DNA of 46,005 bases, from NCBI GenBank assembly GCA_001871765.1, contig MNVN01000015.1:116543-162547 (forward strand), read 5' to 3'. A program made the translations under genes and the position numbers. The stretch's first letter is position 1, and the number at the start of each line of letters is the position of its first letter. Below the pieces are notes generated by a model. It searched no databases, had not been told where the DNA came from, and saw nothing but the letters and a program-made list of their open reading frames with translations. The stretch comes from Candidatus Nomurabacteria bacterium CG1_02_43_90. GTDB lineage: Bacteria > Patescibacteriota > Minisyncoccia > Phycocordibacterales > UBA1550. Positions 32,043 to 40,096 of this stretch are shown here, piece by piece.

Positions 32043-33989
32043 ATGCAGATTATCACCGTTGCCCCTATTGTACGTGGCGTACCCAAGGAATACCTCACCT
32101 ATTTTTCGAAGGAACCTCTCTCGGTTGGCATGGTCATACTTGTTCCTATCCGTACGCGAGAAATTCCTGCGATTGTTATCGAAACAAAAATGGCCCAGAA
32201 CGAAAAAAGTACTCTCAAAAACTCTGAATATATCGTACGCAAAGTATCCAAAACAAAACCGCAACATATCTGGACCCCTGCATTCCTTAGTGCCATTGAG
32301 CACACTGCAAATTTCTCTGCACAAAAAATTGGGGAGACACTCCTTGCCCTTACGCCAAAGATAATTCTCGAAGCGTATATGTCAGGGAACCTTGTCGCAG
32401 AGGAAAAGGTACTCTCGGGTTCTTCCTCTGAGGTATCCGCAATCCAGGGAAACACGCACCAACGAATTGAATCCTACCGACAACTCATCCGTGAATCATT
32501 TGTACGCCATGAATCTGTTTTTATTTGCTTGCCTACAGAAGACGATGTGGAGCGGATTGCAAAAGAGCTTGGGCGTGGCATTGAAGACTACACGTTTTTA
32601 TTTCATGGCAGTGTCTCTTCAAAGAGGGTCCTCGAGAGGTGGCAGAAAGCGAGTAAGGAAAAGCATGCGGTCCTCGTTGTGGGGACAACGCAATACCTTG
32701 GTATTCCGCGTTTTTTTAATACGATTATTCTAGACGAAGAACACGCACGAACATGGAAGACGATGGTGTGCCCCCTTGTTGACCTTCGCATTTTCGCCGA
32801 AGCCTATGCACGTGCAAACAAAAGCACCATCATCTTGGGTGCGCCAATCCTCCGACCAGAAACAATCGAACGCGTCAGAACTAAAGAAATCACTGAGTTT
32901 GGGCGCATATCAGCACACACCGAAGCACCTACTGAATCAGCAAACATCATTGATCCACGAAAAGAAGAAAAAGAAATCCGCGAAAATACCGGGCGTCGGG
33001 AATTTATACTATTCAGTACTCCCGTACGAGAACTTCTCGAAAAAGGAGACCATACGCACGGACATATTTTCCTTCTTGCCTCTCGCAAAGGACTAGCACC
33101 AGTAACTTCCTGCGGGGATTGTGGCACCCTCGTACGTTGCCCAGAGTGTGCAGCTCCCCTTGTTATTCACAAAAAAACGCTCGATAAAAAAGAATCCCAA
33201 ATTTTCATCTGTCATGCGTGTGGATTGATGCGTACCCCCGAAGACAACGTACACGAAACCTGTCCTCAATGTGGCGGATGGAAACTCCAAGGAGTAGGTA
33301 TTGGTATTGACCGTATCGAGGCCGAGGTTGCCACACTCTTTCCCCGCCTCCCCTGTTTTGTACTCGACGGTGACCGTGCAAAAACACGAACCCAGGCAAA
33401 AAAAATAATCGCAGAATTTGAAAAATCACCACGAGGTATCCTCATTGCAACACCCATGGCGATACCGCTCCTTGATGAAGTCGAGAACACCGTGGTTGTC
33501 TCTCTTGATTCCCTTTTTGCTATTCCCGATATTCGTATGTCAGAACGTATCTTTGCACTCATCCTTGCCCTCCGTGAAAAAACAAAAAGTTCTCTCCTTG
33601 TACAAACGCGCGCTGACGACACTAGCCTTTTTGAACAAGCACTTCGGGGTGACCTTACCGCTTTTACCGAAAATGAGCTTGCACTCAGAAAAGCATTCTT
33701 TTACCCACCCTACGGCACGATTATAAAAATCACTCTTCGTGCACCACAGGAAGGAATCGCTTCAGAAATGGAACACCTGAAAACATTCCTCGCTCCGTAT
33801 GCACCTATCGTAACAGGTACGATTGGATGTGAACCATTGCGCAGTGGCAACAATTCAAAAAAACTTTTTCGCATGCATTTGATTTTAAAACTCGCTGAAG
33901 GAATGTGGGTCGATGCGACCCTTCTCGCAAAACTCCGGGCCCTCCCTGCACAGTTCACCACTGAAGTGAATCCTGACCATTTACTGTGA
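32043..33989 (+). CDS. priA: PriA-like primosomal protein with degenerate Walker A
   Basis: A 648-residue protein with the PriA layout: N-terminal DNA-binding domain, a helicase core with ILDEEHARTW (DEEH at 231-234), a zinc-binding insertion (CGDCGTLVRCPEC, then CHACG and CPQCGGW) and a C-terminal helicase lobe with IGIDRIEAEVATLFP. PriA restarts stalled replication forks and loads the helicase. Where PriA has the ATP loop GVTGSGKTEVY, this protein has GNTHQRIESY (136-145): the GKT is gone, so ATP-driven unwinding is probably lost while DNA and partner binding could remain. It is predicted leaderless. Downstream are def and fmt. Confidence 0.88.
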   Translation: MQIITVAPIVRGVPKEYLTYFSKEPLSVGMVILVPIRTREIPAIVIETKMAQNEKSTLKNSEYIVRKVSKTKPQHIWTPAFLSAIEHTANFSAQKIGETLLALTPKIILEAYMSGNLVAEEKVLSGSSSEVSAIQGNTHQRIESYRQLIRESFVRHESVFICLPTEDDVERIAKELGRGIEDYTFLFHGSVSSKRVLERWQKASKEKHAVLVVGTTQYLGIPRFFNTIILDEEHARTWKTMVCPLVDLRIFAEAYARANKSTIILGAPILRPETIERVRTKEITEFGRISAHTEAPTESANIIDPRKEEKEIRENTGRREFILFSTPVRELLEKGDHTHGHIFLLASRKGLAPVTSCGDCGTLVRCPECAAPLVIHKKTLDKKESQIFICHACGLMRTPEDNVHETCPQCGGWKLQGVGIGIDRIEAEVATLFPRLPCFVLDGDRAKTRTQAKKIIAEFEKSPRGILIATPMAIPLLDEVENTVVVSLDSLFAIPDIRMSERIFALILALREKTKSSLLVQTRADDTSLFEQALRGDLTAFTENELALRKAFFYPPYGTIIKITLRAPQEGIASEMEHLKTFLAPYAPIVTGTIGCEPLRSGNNSKKLFRMHLILKLAEGMWVDATLLAKLRALPAQFTTEVNPDHLL

Positions 33990-34022
33990 GATTGTGCTAG
34001 TTTCAACACAATCATCAACTCC

Positions 34023-34051
34023 TTTAAAAAAACAGCCGAGTACGCTATACT
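34023..34051 (+). promoter_or_regulatory. Promoter of def-fmt (predicted leaderless)
   Basis: TTTAAA (34023-34028), 17-nt spacer, TATACT (34046-34051), 9 nt to the ATG at 34061 with no Shine-Dalgarno. Confidence 0.5.
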
Positions 34052-34060
34052 AAAAAAATT

Positions 34061-34660
34061 ATGGTAACGATTGTTCAAAAGGATGCGCCAGTGTTGCGTG
34101 GTAAGGCAGAACCGGTAAATCCAAAAGACTTTGATTCCCCCGGACTCAAAAAAATTCTCAATGATATGGCGGTCGCCATGGAAAAGGAAGAAGACGGTGT
34201 CGCTATTGCAGCGCCACAAATCGGTGTACCACTCCGTATTTTTCTCGTGTCACATCGTGCATTTGAGATTGATGAGGAGCACAACGGCCAAGAAGAGGAC
34301 GGGGAAGAACTTCCTAAAGAAAAAGAACCGCATACTAAATCCAAATACTCAAACATGATATTCATCAATCCCGTTATCACCAAGCTCTCGCGCAAAAAAA
34401 TATGGACCCCTGAGGGATGTCTCTCTGTTCGTTGGCTCTACGGAGAAGTAGCACGTGCCGACAAAGCAACTATTCGCGCGTATAACGAACACGGCAAGGC
34501 ATTCACGCGAGGAGGCAGTGGTCTTATTGCACAAATTTTCCAACATGAAACTGACCACCTGGACGGCACTCTCTTTATCGACAAAGCCCGCAACGTAGAA
34601 GTCATCACCAAAGAAGAACAAGATCGGCAACGACAAGAATATGAACAAGGAAACCAATAA
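34061..34660 (+). CDS. def: Peptide deformylase
   Basis: A 199-residue PDF with all three motifs: GVAIAAPQIG (motif 1), EGCLSV (motif 2, the Cys metal ligand) and QHETDHLDG (motif 3, two His ligands and catalytic Glu). It removes the formyl group from new proteins. An acidic/basic insertion (EEDGEELPKEKEPHTKS) between motifs 1 and 2 is longer than usual. It overlaps fmt by 20 nt, so the pair that makes and removes formyl-Met is translationally coupled. Confidence 0.97.
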   Translation: MVTIVQKDAPVLRGKAEPVNPKDFDSPGLKKILNDMAVAMEKEEDGVAIAAPQIGVPLRIFLVSHRAFEIDEEHNGQEEDGEELPKEKEPHTKSKYSNMIFINPVITKLSRKKIWTPEGCLSVRWLYGEVARADKATIRAYNEHGKAFTRGGSGLIAQIFQHETDHLDGTLFIDKARNVEVITKEEQDRQRQEYEQGNQ

Positions 34661-35576
34661 TATTCGCATTGCTTTTTGGGGAACGTCGCGTATTTCAGTT
34701 ATTGTACTTGAGGAAATGGCGCATGCGGGAATTTTGCCAACCCTTATCATTACTGCTCCTGCAAAACCAAAAGGGCGCAAGCTCGTCTTAACCTCCAGCG
34801 AGGTAAAAGTATGGGCGGACGCACACCATATTCCTACCCTTGAACCAATAGAACTTAAATCAGAAGAATTTGTAAAGACACTCGGGGCGGATTGGGATCT
34901 TTTCATTATCACCTCCTACGGGAAAATAGTTCCACGCACCATTCTCGATTTACCAAAACAGGGCACGCTCAATGTACACCCCTCACTCCTCCCACAGCTC
35001 CGCGGAGCATCCCCTATCCAAAGCGGTATTCTTGCTGACGTTGAGCCGGGCACTACGCATGAAACAGGAGTTACCATCATACAGATTGACGAAGAAGTGG
35101 ACCATGGCCCTATTGTAGTGCAAGAAAAAATTTCAATACCTCATTGGCCACCGAAAGCAAGCAAGCTAGAAGAAACGCTCGGAGTCCTTGGGGGTAAGCT
35201 CCTTGCACAAACAATCCCCTTTTGGGTTTCAGGGTCCATTACACCAAAAGAGCAGTGTCACGACCAAGCAACATATACAAAAAAAATGACCAAGGGGAGC
35301 GGGCAAATATACCTCGATGATGACCCTGTGCGTATGTACCGCAAAATCCGCGCATTCGACGTGTGGCCCCGCGCATTTTTTATTACGCTACAAAAACGAA
35401 GTCTACGTCCAGGACGCGAATCTGTTGATTCGGAGATACGAATCATTGTCACCGAAGCACATCTCGAAAAAGATTTAGTGGGTATTCAAAAACTCGTTCT
35501 CGATCGCGTAATCCCCGAAGGAAAAAAAGAAATGGCGTACAAGGACTTTTTGAGGGGGCAGAGAAATAGCGAATAA
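34641..35576 (+). CDS. fmt: Methionyl-tRNA formyltransferase
   Basis: A 311-residue Fmt. It shows IRIAFWGTSRISVIVLE at the start, LNVHPSLLPQLRGASPIQ (the S-L-L-P-x-x-R-G-A motif with catalytic H and N), and ETGVTIIQIDEEVDHGPI with the catalytic D. The C-terminal tRNA-binding domain is present but short and ends with a basic stretch. It formylates initiator Met-tRNA using 10-formyl-THF. It starts inside def and is followed by a strong terminator. Confidence 0.96.
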   Translation: MNKETNNIRIAFWGTSRISVIVLEEMAHAGILPTLIITAPAKPKGRKLVLTSSEVKVWADAHHIPTLEPIELKSEEFVKTLGADWDLFIITSYGKIVPRTILDLPKQGTLNVHPSLLPQLRGASPIQSGILADVEPGTTHETGVTIIQIDEEVDHGPIVVQEKISIPHWPPKASKLEETLGVLGGKLLAQTIPFWVSGSITPKEQCHDQATYTKKMTKGSGQIYLDDDPVRMYRKIRAFDVWPRAFFITLQKRSLRPGRESVDSEIRIIVTEAHLEKDLVGIQKLVLDRVIPEGKKEMAYKDFLRGQRNSE

Positions 35577-35590
35577 TCAAGAGTGAATAG

Positions 35591-35627
35591 AAAAAACGGC
35601 GTGAGAGTATCACGCCGTTTAGTTTTA
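35591..35627. terminator. Bidirectional terminator after fmt
   Basis: Stem ACGGCGTGA/TCACGCCGT with flanking A and T tracts (35594-35604 with 35610-35620). It ends fmt on the plus strand and the 83-aa gene on the minus strand. Confidence 0.88.
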
Positions 35628-35643
35628 CTAAAAATCTTATTCT

Positions 35644-35895
35644 TTACTTTTTCTTATCACGATCAAGCTTATCAAAAAGATCAATGAACTCTCTAAACAA
35701 GGCTGTGCTCACGAACTCATTCGCTTCTGAATAAGGTATGTCCAGCTCTTTTGCAATATCTTCTATGTCCCTTTGTATATCCTCAAAGCTCAAAGGAAAT
35801 ACTCTTTCTTTTATTTCTCTCATTCTCTTATCCAGAAGATGGAGCGCTATCTCCTCCATGCGTTCTCTAGTAATACCCTCCTTACGATGATTCAC
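35644..35895 (-). CDS. Small helical hypothetical protein (83 aa), GTG start
   Basis: Not recognised. The product is soluble, charged and helical (MEEIALHLLDKRMREIKERV; FEDIQRDIEDIAKELDIP). The start is a GTG with GAGAGG 7 nt upstream; the next ATG lies at codon 13. A shared terminator follows. Its helical pattern could suit a small DNA-binding or adaptor protein, but nothing identifies it. Confidence 0.65.
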   Translation of the reverse strand: MNHRKEGITRERMEEIALHLLDKRMREIKERVFPLSFEDIQRDIEDIAKELDIPYSEANEFVSTALFREFIDLFDKLDRDKKK

Positions 35896-35945
35896 AATGA
35901 AACCTCTCTTAAAGTTTGACGTTAGTCATTAAGTTTTAGAAAAAA

Positions 35946-36469
35946 CTAAAGCGTCGGTTCGATTTTTTCATCCTCAAAACAAATACTGCCATCAGTAGTT
36001 TTTCTACTAAAATAGACACGCCAGGTAAGTTTTTCTCCTCCAAAAATTTTTGGGAGAAAAAGTCTGTCTGCGGGCATCATTTCGTCATACGGAATTTCGG
36101 TAGGAGAAAAGAATACCGGCTTCCCCATCTCACTTCCCTCTTTTGGTACACCGTCAAAAGTAGCAAGCATGAAGAAATAAACAATCATATCGGGTTCACG
36201 ACCTTCGTTTCCTGGCCAAAAAAACTTATCCGAGCCACAAGGTCAAGGTCTTCTTGTTTACCGACAACACCCGACTCATCTTTAAGTTCACGGATAGCGG
36301 TCTCAAGAATTGTTTCTCCTTGATTTTGCTTCCCGCCATATCCATTCCATTTTTTTGTGTCCTTAAGTTCAGCGCCTTCTTTGTGAACGTTCTGTTTCTT
36401 GGGCGCAAGACAAAATCGCCCTTTCTTATCTTGCAAAAAAACTACCGTTGCTAATACTGTTTTGTTCAT
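35946..36469 (-). pseudogene. NUDIX hydrolase (MTH1/MutT-like), split by a frameshift
   Basis: The first frame (36185-36469) holds the start and the NUDIX box GGKQNQGETILETAIRELKD plus ESGVVG, fitting GX5EX7REUXEEXGU with one E to D change. It stops at ATGA, and the second frame (35946-36188) continues with FDGVPKEGSEMGKPVFFS, TEIPYDEMMPADRLFLP and WRVYF, closely following the order of the human MTH1 C-terminal half. The two would be one protein of about 174 residues if a G were added beside CCCG near 36190, giving NPDMIVYFF. MTH1-like enzymes hydrolyse oxidised purine nucleotides. Coupled translation of two chains by ATGA is a less likely alternative. Confidence 0.75.
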
Positions 36470-36539
36470 GATAATACTCCTTTCCTTACCTCTTTCAGAG
36501 TATACTCACTTTCGCTATTTAGTAAACTAGGGGCAAATG

Positions 36540-36567
36540 AAAACCACCCGACATTTCTGTCGGGTGG
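36540..36567 (-). terminator. Terminator of the 137-aa gene
   Basis: A perfect 10-bp stem CCACCCGACA/TGTCGGGTGG with a 4-nt loop and a short T-tract on the minus strand. Confidence 0.75.
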
Positions 36568-36572
36568 CGTAC

Positions 36573-36986
36573 CTACTCAGCAGGAATTTGCTGGGGAGGA
36601 CTTGTGCGAGGGAGCGAAACAAACTCGTTCTCCTTGTTTAACACCAGTTGAGCCTCCCGTACCTTGCACCAATCAAGTGCTTCACGCGCTTCTTCTTTTT
36701 TATTTTGCAAAAGCAAAGTGTGAGCATCTTGGAAAAAAATCTTGAAGAAGTCCTTCACATTCATAGAAAATTGGTGGTGTGTCTTTGGTGACCGAGCAAA
36801 AATCCCAAGCTCAGCAAACTTTTCCACAAGTACTGCTGTGGAATGCTTGTCTTGTTTAGAAAAAAAAGATACTCCCGACTCCTCCAAAAAGTTCATCCCA
36901 ACTGAGTACACACTAGGATTTCGCGCCCATGCATTAACCAATGTACGGTCCCATTTTTTCAACATCGATAATTGCACATCTTCCAT
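36573..36986 (-). CDS. Hypothetical soluble protein (137 aa)
   Basis: Not recognised. The ATG at 36986 is preceded by a GGGGGG Shine-Dalgarno-like run at a 5-nt spacing, which favours it over the longer frame from 37019. The product is mixed helical with a single cysteine, including LKKWDRTLVNAWARNPSVYS, KDFFKIFFQDAHTLLLQNKK and EAREALDWCKVREAQLVL. No membrane segment. A terminator follows. Confidence 0.65.
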   Translation of the reverse strand: MEDVQLSMLKKWDRTLVNAWARNPSVYSVGMNFLEESGVSFFSKQDKHSTAVLVEKFAELGIFARSPKTHHQFSMNVKDFFKIFFQDAHTLLLQNKKEEAREALDWCKVREAQLVLNKENEFVSLPRTSPPQQIPAE

Positions 36987-37062
36987 ACATACCCCCCAAT
37001 ATTTCAAATTTAAAAACAAAACTCCTAACTAGACTTATCACAAAATAACTACTCTTGTCAAG

Positions 37063-37105
37063 GTAATGAAAAACAAGCCTTAGAATAAGGCTTGTTTTTC
37101 ATTAC
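37063..37105. terminator. Perfect 20-bp inverted repeat, terminator of the cyclophilin gene
   Basis: Arms GTAATGAAAAACAAGCCTTA (37063-37082) and its exact complement (37086-37105) with loop GAA; T5 and A5 tracts lie inside the arms, so it may stop transcription both ways. It is longer than any other terminator in the window. Confidence 0.75.
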
Positions 37106-37121
37106 GGTATTTTATGATTGA

Positions 37122-37781
37122 TTACTTTACCTCTATTTTCTCAATAATCATGTCCTCTACGGGGCGGTCGTTCTGCGCCGTCTTTGTGCTCTCTATTACA
37201 GTCACCACATCCATCCCCACAGTAACGCGACCAAACACTACATGCTTGGTATCGAGGAAGTTGTTATTTGCGGTATTAATAAAAAACTGACTGCCATTTG
37301 TATTAGGTCCAGAGTTTGCCATTGCAATCGTACCAATCACATTACTGTTGGCACTATTAGTGCCTCCGAGCTCGTCCGCAAAGCTGTATCCAGGACCGCC
37401 TGTTCCCCACATACTTTGTTTTGCAGTATCTTTTGAAAGGGGATCGCCTCCCTGAATCATAAATCCTTTGATTACGCGATGGAAGCGGGTGCCATTGTAA
37501 AACCCTTCGCTTGCGAGCTTCACGAAATTCTCTACGGTCTTTGGTGTCTTGTCTCCAAAAAGTTCAAGGGTGATTGCTCCCTTATTTGTTGTCATTATTA
37601 CAGTGGTCATAGATTTTGTTGCATTAGTTTCCAAAGGCACTTGATTATTTGTTTCTGAAATGATTTTTTCTGCATCATTTGTGGGCAGAGTTTGTGGAGC
37701 TTTACTTATTGCTCCAATCCACACAATGCCTATCACAAAGATGGCAGCAATAGTTGTTAAAATAATATTCTGTGTACTCAT
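37122..37781 (-). CDS. Cyclophilin-type peptidyl-prolyl isomerase, membrane-anchored
   Basis: A 219-residue protein with an N-terminal helix (about 5-25), a 45-residue linker and a cyclophilin domain. FHRVIKGFMIQGGDPL, GSQFFINT and a HVVFGRV segment contain the active-site residues (R of FHRV, the Q-G-G-D and QFFI). It catalyses cis-trans isomerisation of proline bonds in proteins, here on the outer side of the membrane by topology. It follows hpf by 8 nt. A lipobox is absent, so it is anchored by the helix. Confidence 0.95.
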   Translation of the reverse strand: MSTQNIILTTIAAIFVIGIVWIGAISKAPQTLPTNDAEKIISETNNQVPLETNATKSMTTVIMTTNKGAITLELFGDKTPKTVENFVKLASEGFYNGTRFHRVIKGFMIQGGDPLSKDTAKQSMWGTGGPGYSFADELGGTNSANSNVIGTIAMANSGPNTNGSQFFINTANNNFLDTKHVVFGRVTVGMDVVTVIESTKTAQNDRPVEDMIIEKIEVK

Positions 37782-37789
37782 ATTTGTTT

Positions 37790-38158
37790 CTATTTACTTC
37801 CAAAACGAAGCATCTTTTTAAGAATTCCTCCTCCGCGACGTACGATGGTTCGCGCTTTATCCTTATGTGAAGTTATTTCACGCACCAGTTCATTGCGCAT
37901 ATCATCGATTGCCGCATAAAGATCACTCTTCTCTGAGGTTGCGCGAAAACTTTTCCCGCGTACACGCAAATTTACTTCAGCACGAAACACGTCACCTGAC
38001 TGATGATGGTTATTTATTTTTCCAATTTCTACCTCTGCTACCACGTCCTCACTTTCATGCGGTAAGGTAAACTTTTCAACACTCTGAAGCTTCTCTTCAA
38101 CATAACTCGAAAGAGCAGCAGTCCCCTCCATATTTGTTGTTTTTATATTGATTTTCAT
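37790..38158 (-). CDS. hpf: Ribosome hibernation-promoting factor, short HPF/RaiA family
   Basis: A 122-residue protein: MKINIKTTNMEGTAALSSYV, the beta-alpha-beta-beta-beta-alpha core with FRAEVNLRVRGKSFRA and DLYAAIDDMRNELVREI (the D-x-Y-x-A-I-D signature) and a short basic tail. It binds the 30S decoding site and stores ribosomes as dimers or inactive 70S. The long C-terminal dimerisation domain is absent. The predicted promoter makes it leaderless. Confidence 0.93.
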   Translation of the reverse strand: MKINIKTTNMEGTAALSSYVEEKLQSVEKFTLPHESEDVVAEVEIGKINNHHQSGDVFRAEVNLRVRGKSFRATSEKSDLYAAIDDMRNELVREITSHKDKARTIVRRGGGILKKMLRFGSK

Positions 38159-38164
38159 ACTTCT

Positions 38165-38194
38165 AGTATACCACTTGGTGGATTGTTATGCCAA
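38165..38194 (-). promoter_or_regulatory. Promoter of hpf-cyclophilin (predicted leaderless)
   Basis: On the minus strand TTGGCA (38189-38194), 18-nt spacer ending TGG, TATACT (38165-38170), 6 nt to the ATG. The CCAAGTGGTA leading into the -10 box is identical to that of the redox-locus promoter at 1901-1910. Confidence 0.7.
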
Positions 38195-38216
38195 GCAAAT
38201 AGAATAAAAACGAGGG

Positions 38217-38447
38217 TTATGCCGACACGTCAGGAATAGTAAGGATTTTACTGGGAGAATGGTGGCCAGAAATAATCCTTATTTGTTTAGGATTTATTCC
38301 AAAATGAAGAGCTACGAGCTCAAGAACGCGTGTGTTCGCACGGTTCTGTTCTGCTGGTTCTTTGACCGATACTAAGAAAGTATCCTCCGCACTTTGTACG
38401 AATGATTCTTTTTTAACCTCAGCAGCAACACGAACACGAATATACAT
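38217..38447 (-). CDS. DUF167/YggU-family protein
   Basis: A 76-residue protein from the ATG at 38447. FLVSVKEPAEQNRANTRVLE, LHFGINPKQIRIISG and HHSPSKIL match the family pattern of VxVxAPPxxGKANxxL followed by a G-x-x-S-x-x-K ending. The family's biochemical role is unknown. A TAGTAT -10 box ends 7 nt before this ATG; ATGs at 38456 and further upstream are alternatives. Confidence 0.8.
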   Translation of the reverse strand: MYIRVRVAAEVKKESFVQSAEDTFLVSVKEPAEQNRANTRVLELVALHFGINPKQIRIISGHHSPSKILTIPDVSA

Positions 38448-38483
38448 ACTATTCATACTATTCGTTTTTTGTCTGAATAGCCA

Positions 38484-38528
38484 GAGAAGGGGGTGGTTGC
38501 CTACGGCAACCACCCCCTTCTCTTTTTT
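38484..38528 (+). terminator. 18-bp GC-rich hairpin with T6 tail, oriented to the plus strand
   Basis: Arms GAGAAGGGGGTGGTTGCC (38484-38501) and exact complement (38505-38522) with loop TAC, then T6 on the plus strand. Genes on both sides are on the minus strand; without a T-tail on that side it may still slow or stop pyk transcription. Confidence 0.6.
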
Positions 38529-38547
38529 CTCTAATATTTCTACGTTC

Positions 38548-39981
38548 CTAGATAATCTCTACTAAAACCATATTTGTTCCGCCGACATGACCGAAAGGAA
38601 TACCTGCACCCACCACTACCTTGTCTCCCTTTTTTGCAATTTTATTCTTCAAAACATACTCACGTACATTTTTCATAACCTCATCGATGGTCGTGAACTT
38701 TTCAATACGCACAGGGAAGCAACCAAAGATAAGTCCGAGTTGGCGAATGATGTAACCATTAGGACTCATCGCGATCACTGGTTGTTCAGGGCGATAGCGT
38801 GAGATCATACGCGCCGTAAGTCCCGATTCTGAAAGTGCAATAATCACCTTAGCTCCCACCGTTGAAGCCGTACTCACGACAGAAAACGTAACGGCATCAA
38901 CAACCTCGCGAGAATGCGCGCTCGTATGACTTTCTGAAGTAAGAACATCGCCATAAAGTGCTTCATGGTGAGGGTAATTTTTTTCTGCAATTTCTGCAAT
39001 ATTACTCATCATGGTTACCGTTTCAACAGGGTACTCACCAAGTGCGCTTTCCTCAGAAAGCATGACGGCATCTGCACCGTCAAGGATAGAGTTTGCAACA
39101 TCCGACACCTCTGCACGAGTTGGTACCGGGCTCTTGATCATTGATTCCATCATTTGCGTTGCAACAATAACTGGCTTTCCTGCAACATTACATTTTCGAA
39201 TAATCATCTTTTGGAGAATCGGCACTTCTTGAGCAAGAACCTCCACGGCAAGGTCTCCACGGGCGATCATGATACCATCCGTCTCGGCGAGGATTGCATC
39301 GAAGTTCTGAATTGCTTCTTCTGTTTCAATCTTTGCAATAATCTTTGCGTTTGATTTTGCTTTGGTGAGGACAGCGCGAAGCTCACGAATATCTGAAGGA
39401 CGACGCACAAACGAAAGTGCGACATAGTCAACCTTATTTTCGATACCAAAGATAACATCTTTCTTGTCCTTAGGGGTAAGACAGCTAATTTTCAAAGACA
39501 CACCGGGAAGGTTCACTCCGCGACGACCTTTAGTCTCTCCTCCCACAATAATGCGACATTTAATTTCTGTTCCCTCAATAGAAATAACCTGAAGACGCTT
39601 CTTCCCATCATCCAAAAGGACAAATTCTCCTTTTTTGATTTCCTTGGGGAGCGCTGCATAGTTCACGAAAGCTTTCGTTTCATCACCAACACATGCTTTT
39701 GTGGTGAGTGTAAAGAGACCACCTTTTTTGAGCATGACACGTTCTTGGTAAAAATCTCCAATACGAATCTTTGGCCCAGACAAATCTTGCAAGATTGCCG
39801 TAGGAGTGCCAAGGCGCTCGGCAACCGCACGAATATTTTTCACCTGCGCCAATGCGCCCTCATGTGTACCGTGTGAAAAGTTCAAACGACACATATTCAT
39901 TCCTGCTTTTATTAAACTCGTGAGCATTGCTTCGCTCTCTGATGCTGGCCCAATGGTTGCTACAATTTTTGTCTTCTTCAT
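38548..39981 (-). CDS. pyk: Pyruvate kinase
   Basis: A 477-residue pyruvate kinase. It has TKIVATIGPASES and MCRLNFSHGTHEG at the start, KIETEEAIQNFDAIL, GIMIARGDLAVE (with K-I-E-T catalytic Lys and acidic metal ligands), PVIVATQMMESMI, the DGADAVMLSEESALGEYP segment and a C-terminal domain. It converts phosphoenolpyruvate and ADP to pyruvate and ATP, likely a main ATP source in such a cell. It is the only glycolytic gene in the window. Confidence 0.97.
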   Translation of the reverse strand: MKKTKIVATIGPASESEAMLTSLIKAGMNMCRLNFSHGTHEGALAQVKNIRAVAERLGTPTAILQDLSGPKIRIGDFYQERVMLKKGGLFTLTTKACVGDETKAFVNYAALPKEIKKGEFVLLDDGKKRLQVISIEGTEIKCRIIVGGETKGRRGVNLPGVSLKISCLTPKDKKDVIFGIENKVDYVALSFVRRPSDIRELRAVLTKAKSNAKIIAKIETEEAIQNFDAILAETDGIMIARGDLAVEVLAQEVPILQKMIIRKCNVAGKPVIVATQMMESMIKSPVPTRAEVSDVANSILDGADAVMLSEESALGEYPVETVTMMSNIAEIAEKNYPHHEALYGDVLTSESHTSAHSREVVDAVTFSVVSTASTVGAKVIIALSESGLTARMISRYRPEQPVIAMSPNGYIIRQLGLIFGCFPVRIEKFTTIDEVMKNVREYVLKNKIAKKGDKVVVGAGIPFGHVGGTNMVLVEII

Positions 39982-40055
39982 ATAAAATTCTTTTTCACAA
40001 TTTTCTTACATAATAATTCAACCATCATACCAGAAAAGGTCTTCTCTACAAAAAT

Positions 40056-40084
40056 TTTACAAATCCTCACGGTTTTGTTATTAT
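40056..40084 (+). promoter_or_regulatory. Promoter of tRNA-Asn
   Basis: TTTACA (40056-40061), 17-nt spacer, TATTAT (40079-40084); an overlapping TATACT lies at 40082-40087. Confidence 0.5.
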
Positions 40085-40096
40085 ACTTTTTGTAAT

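Noticed and set aside
35946-36469. Two independent genes in place of the NUDIX gene
   Set aside because: Both halves align in order with one MTH1-like domain, and the second half alone lacks any domain of its own.
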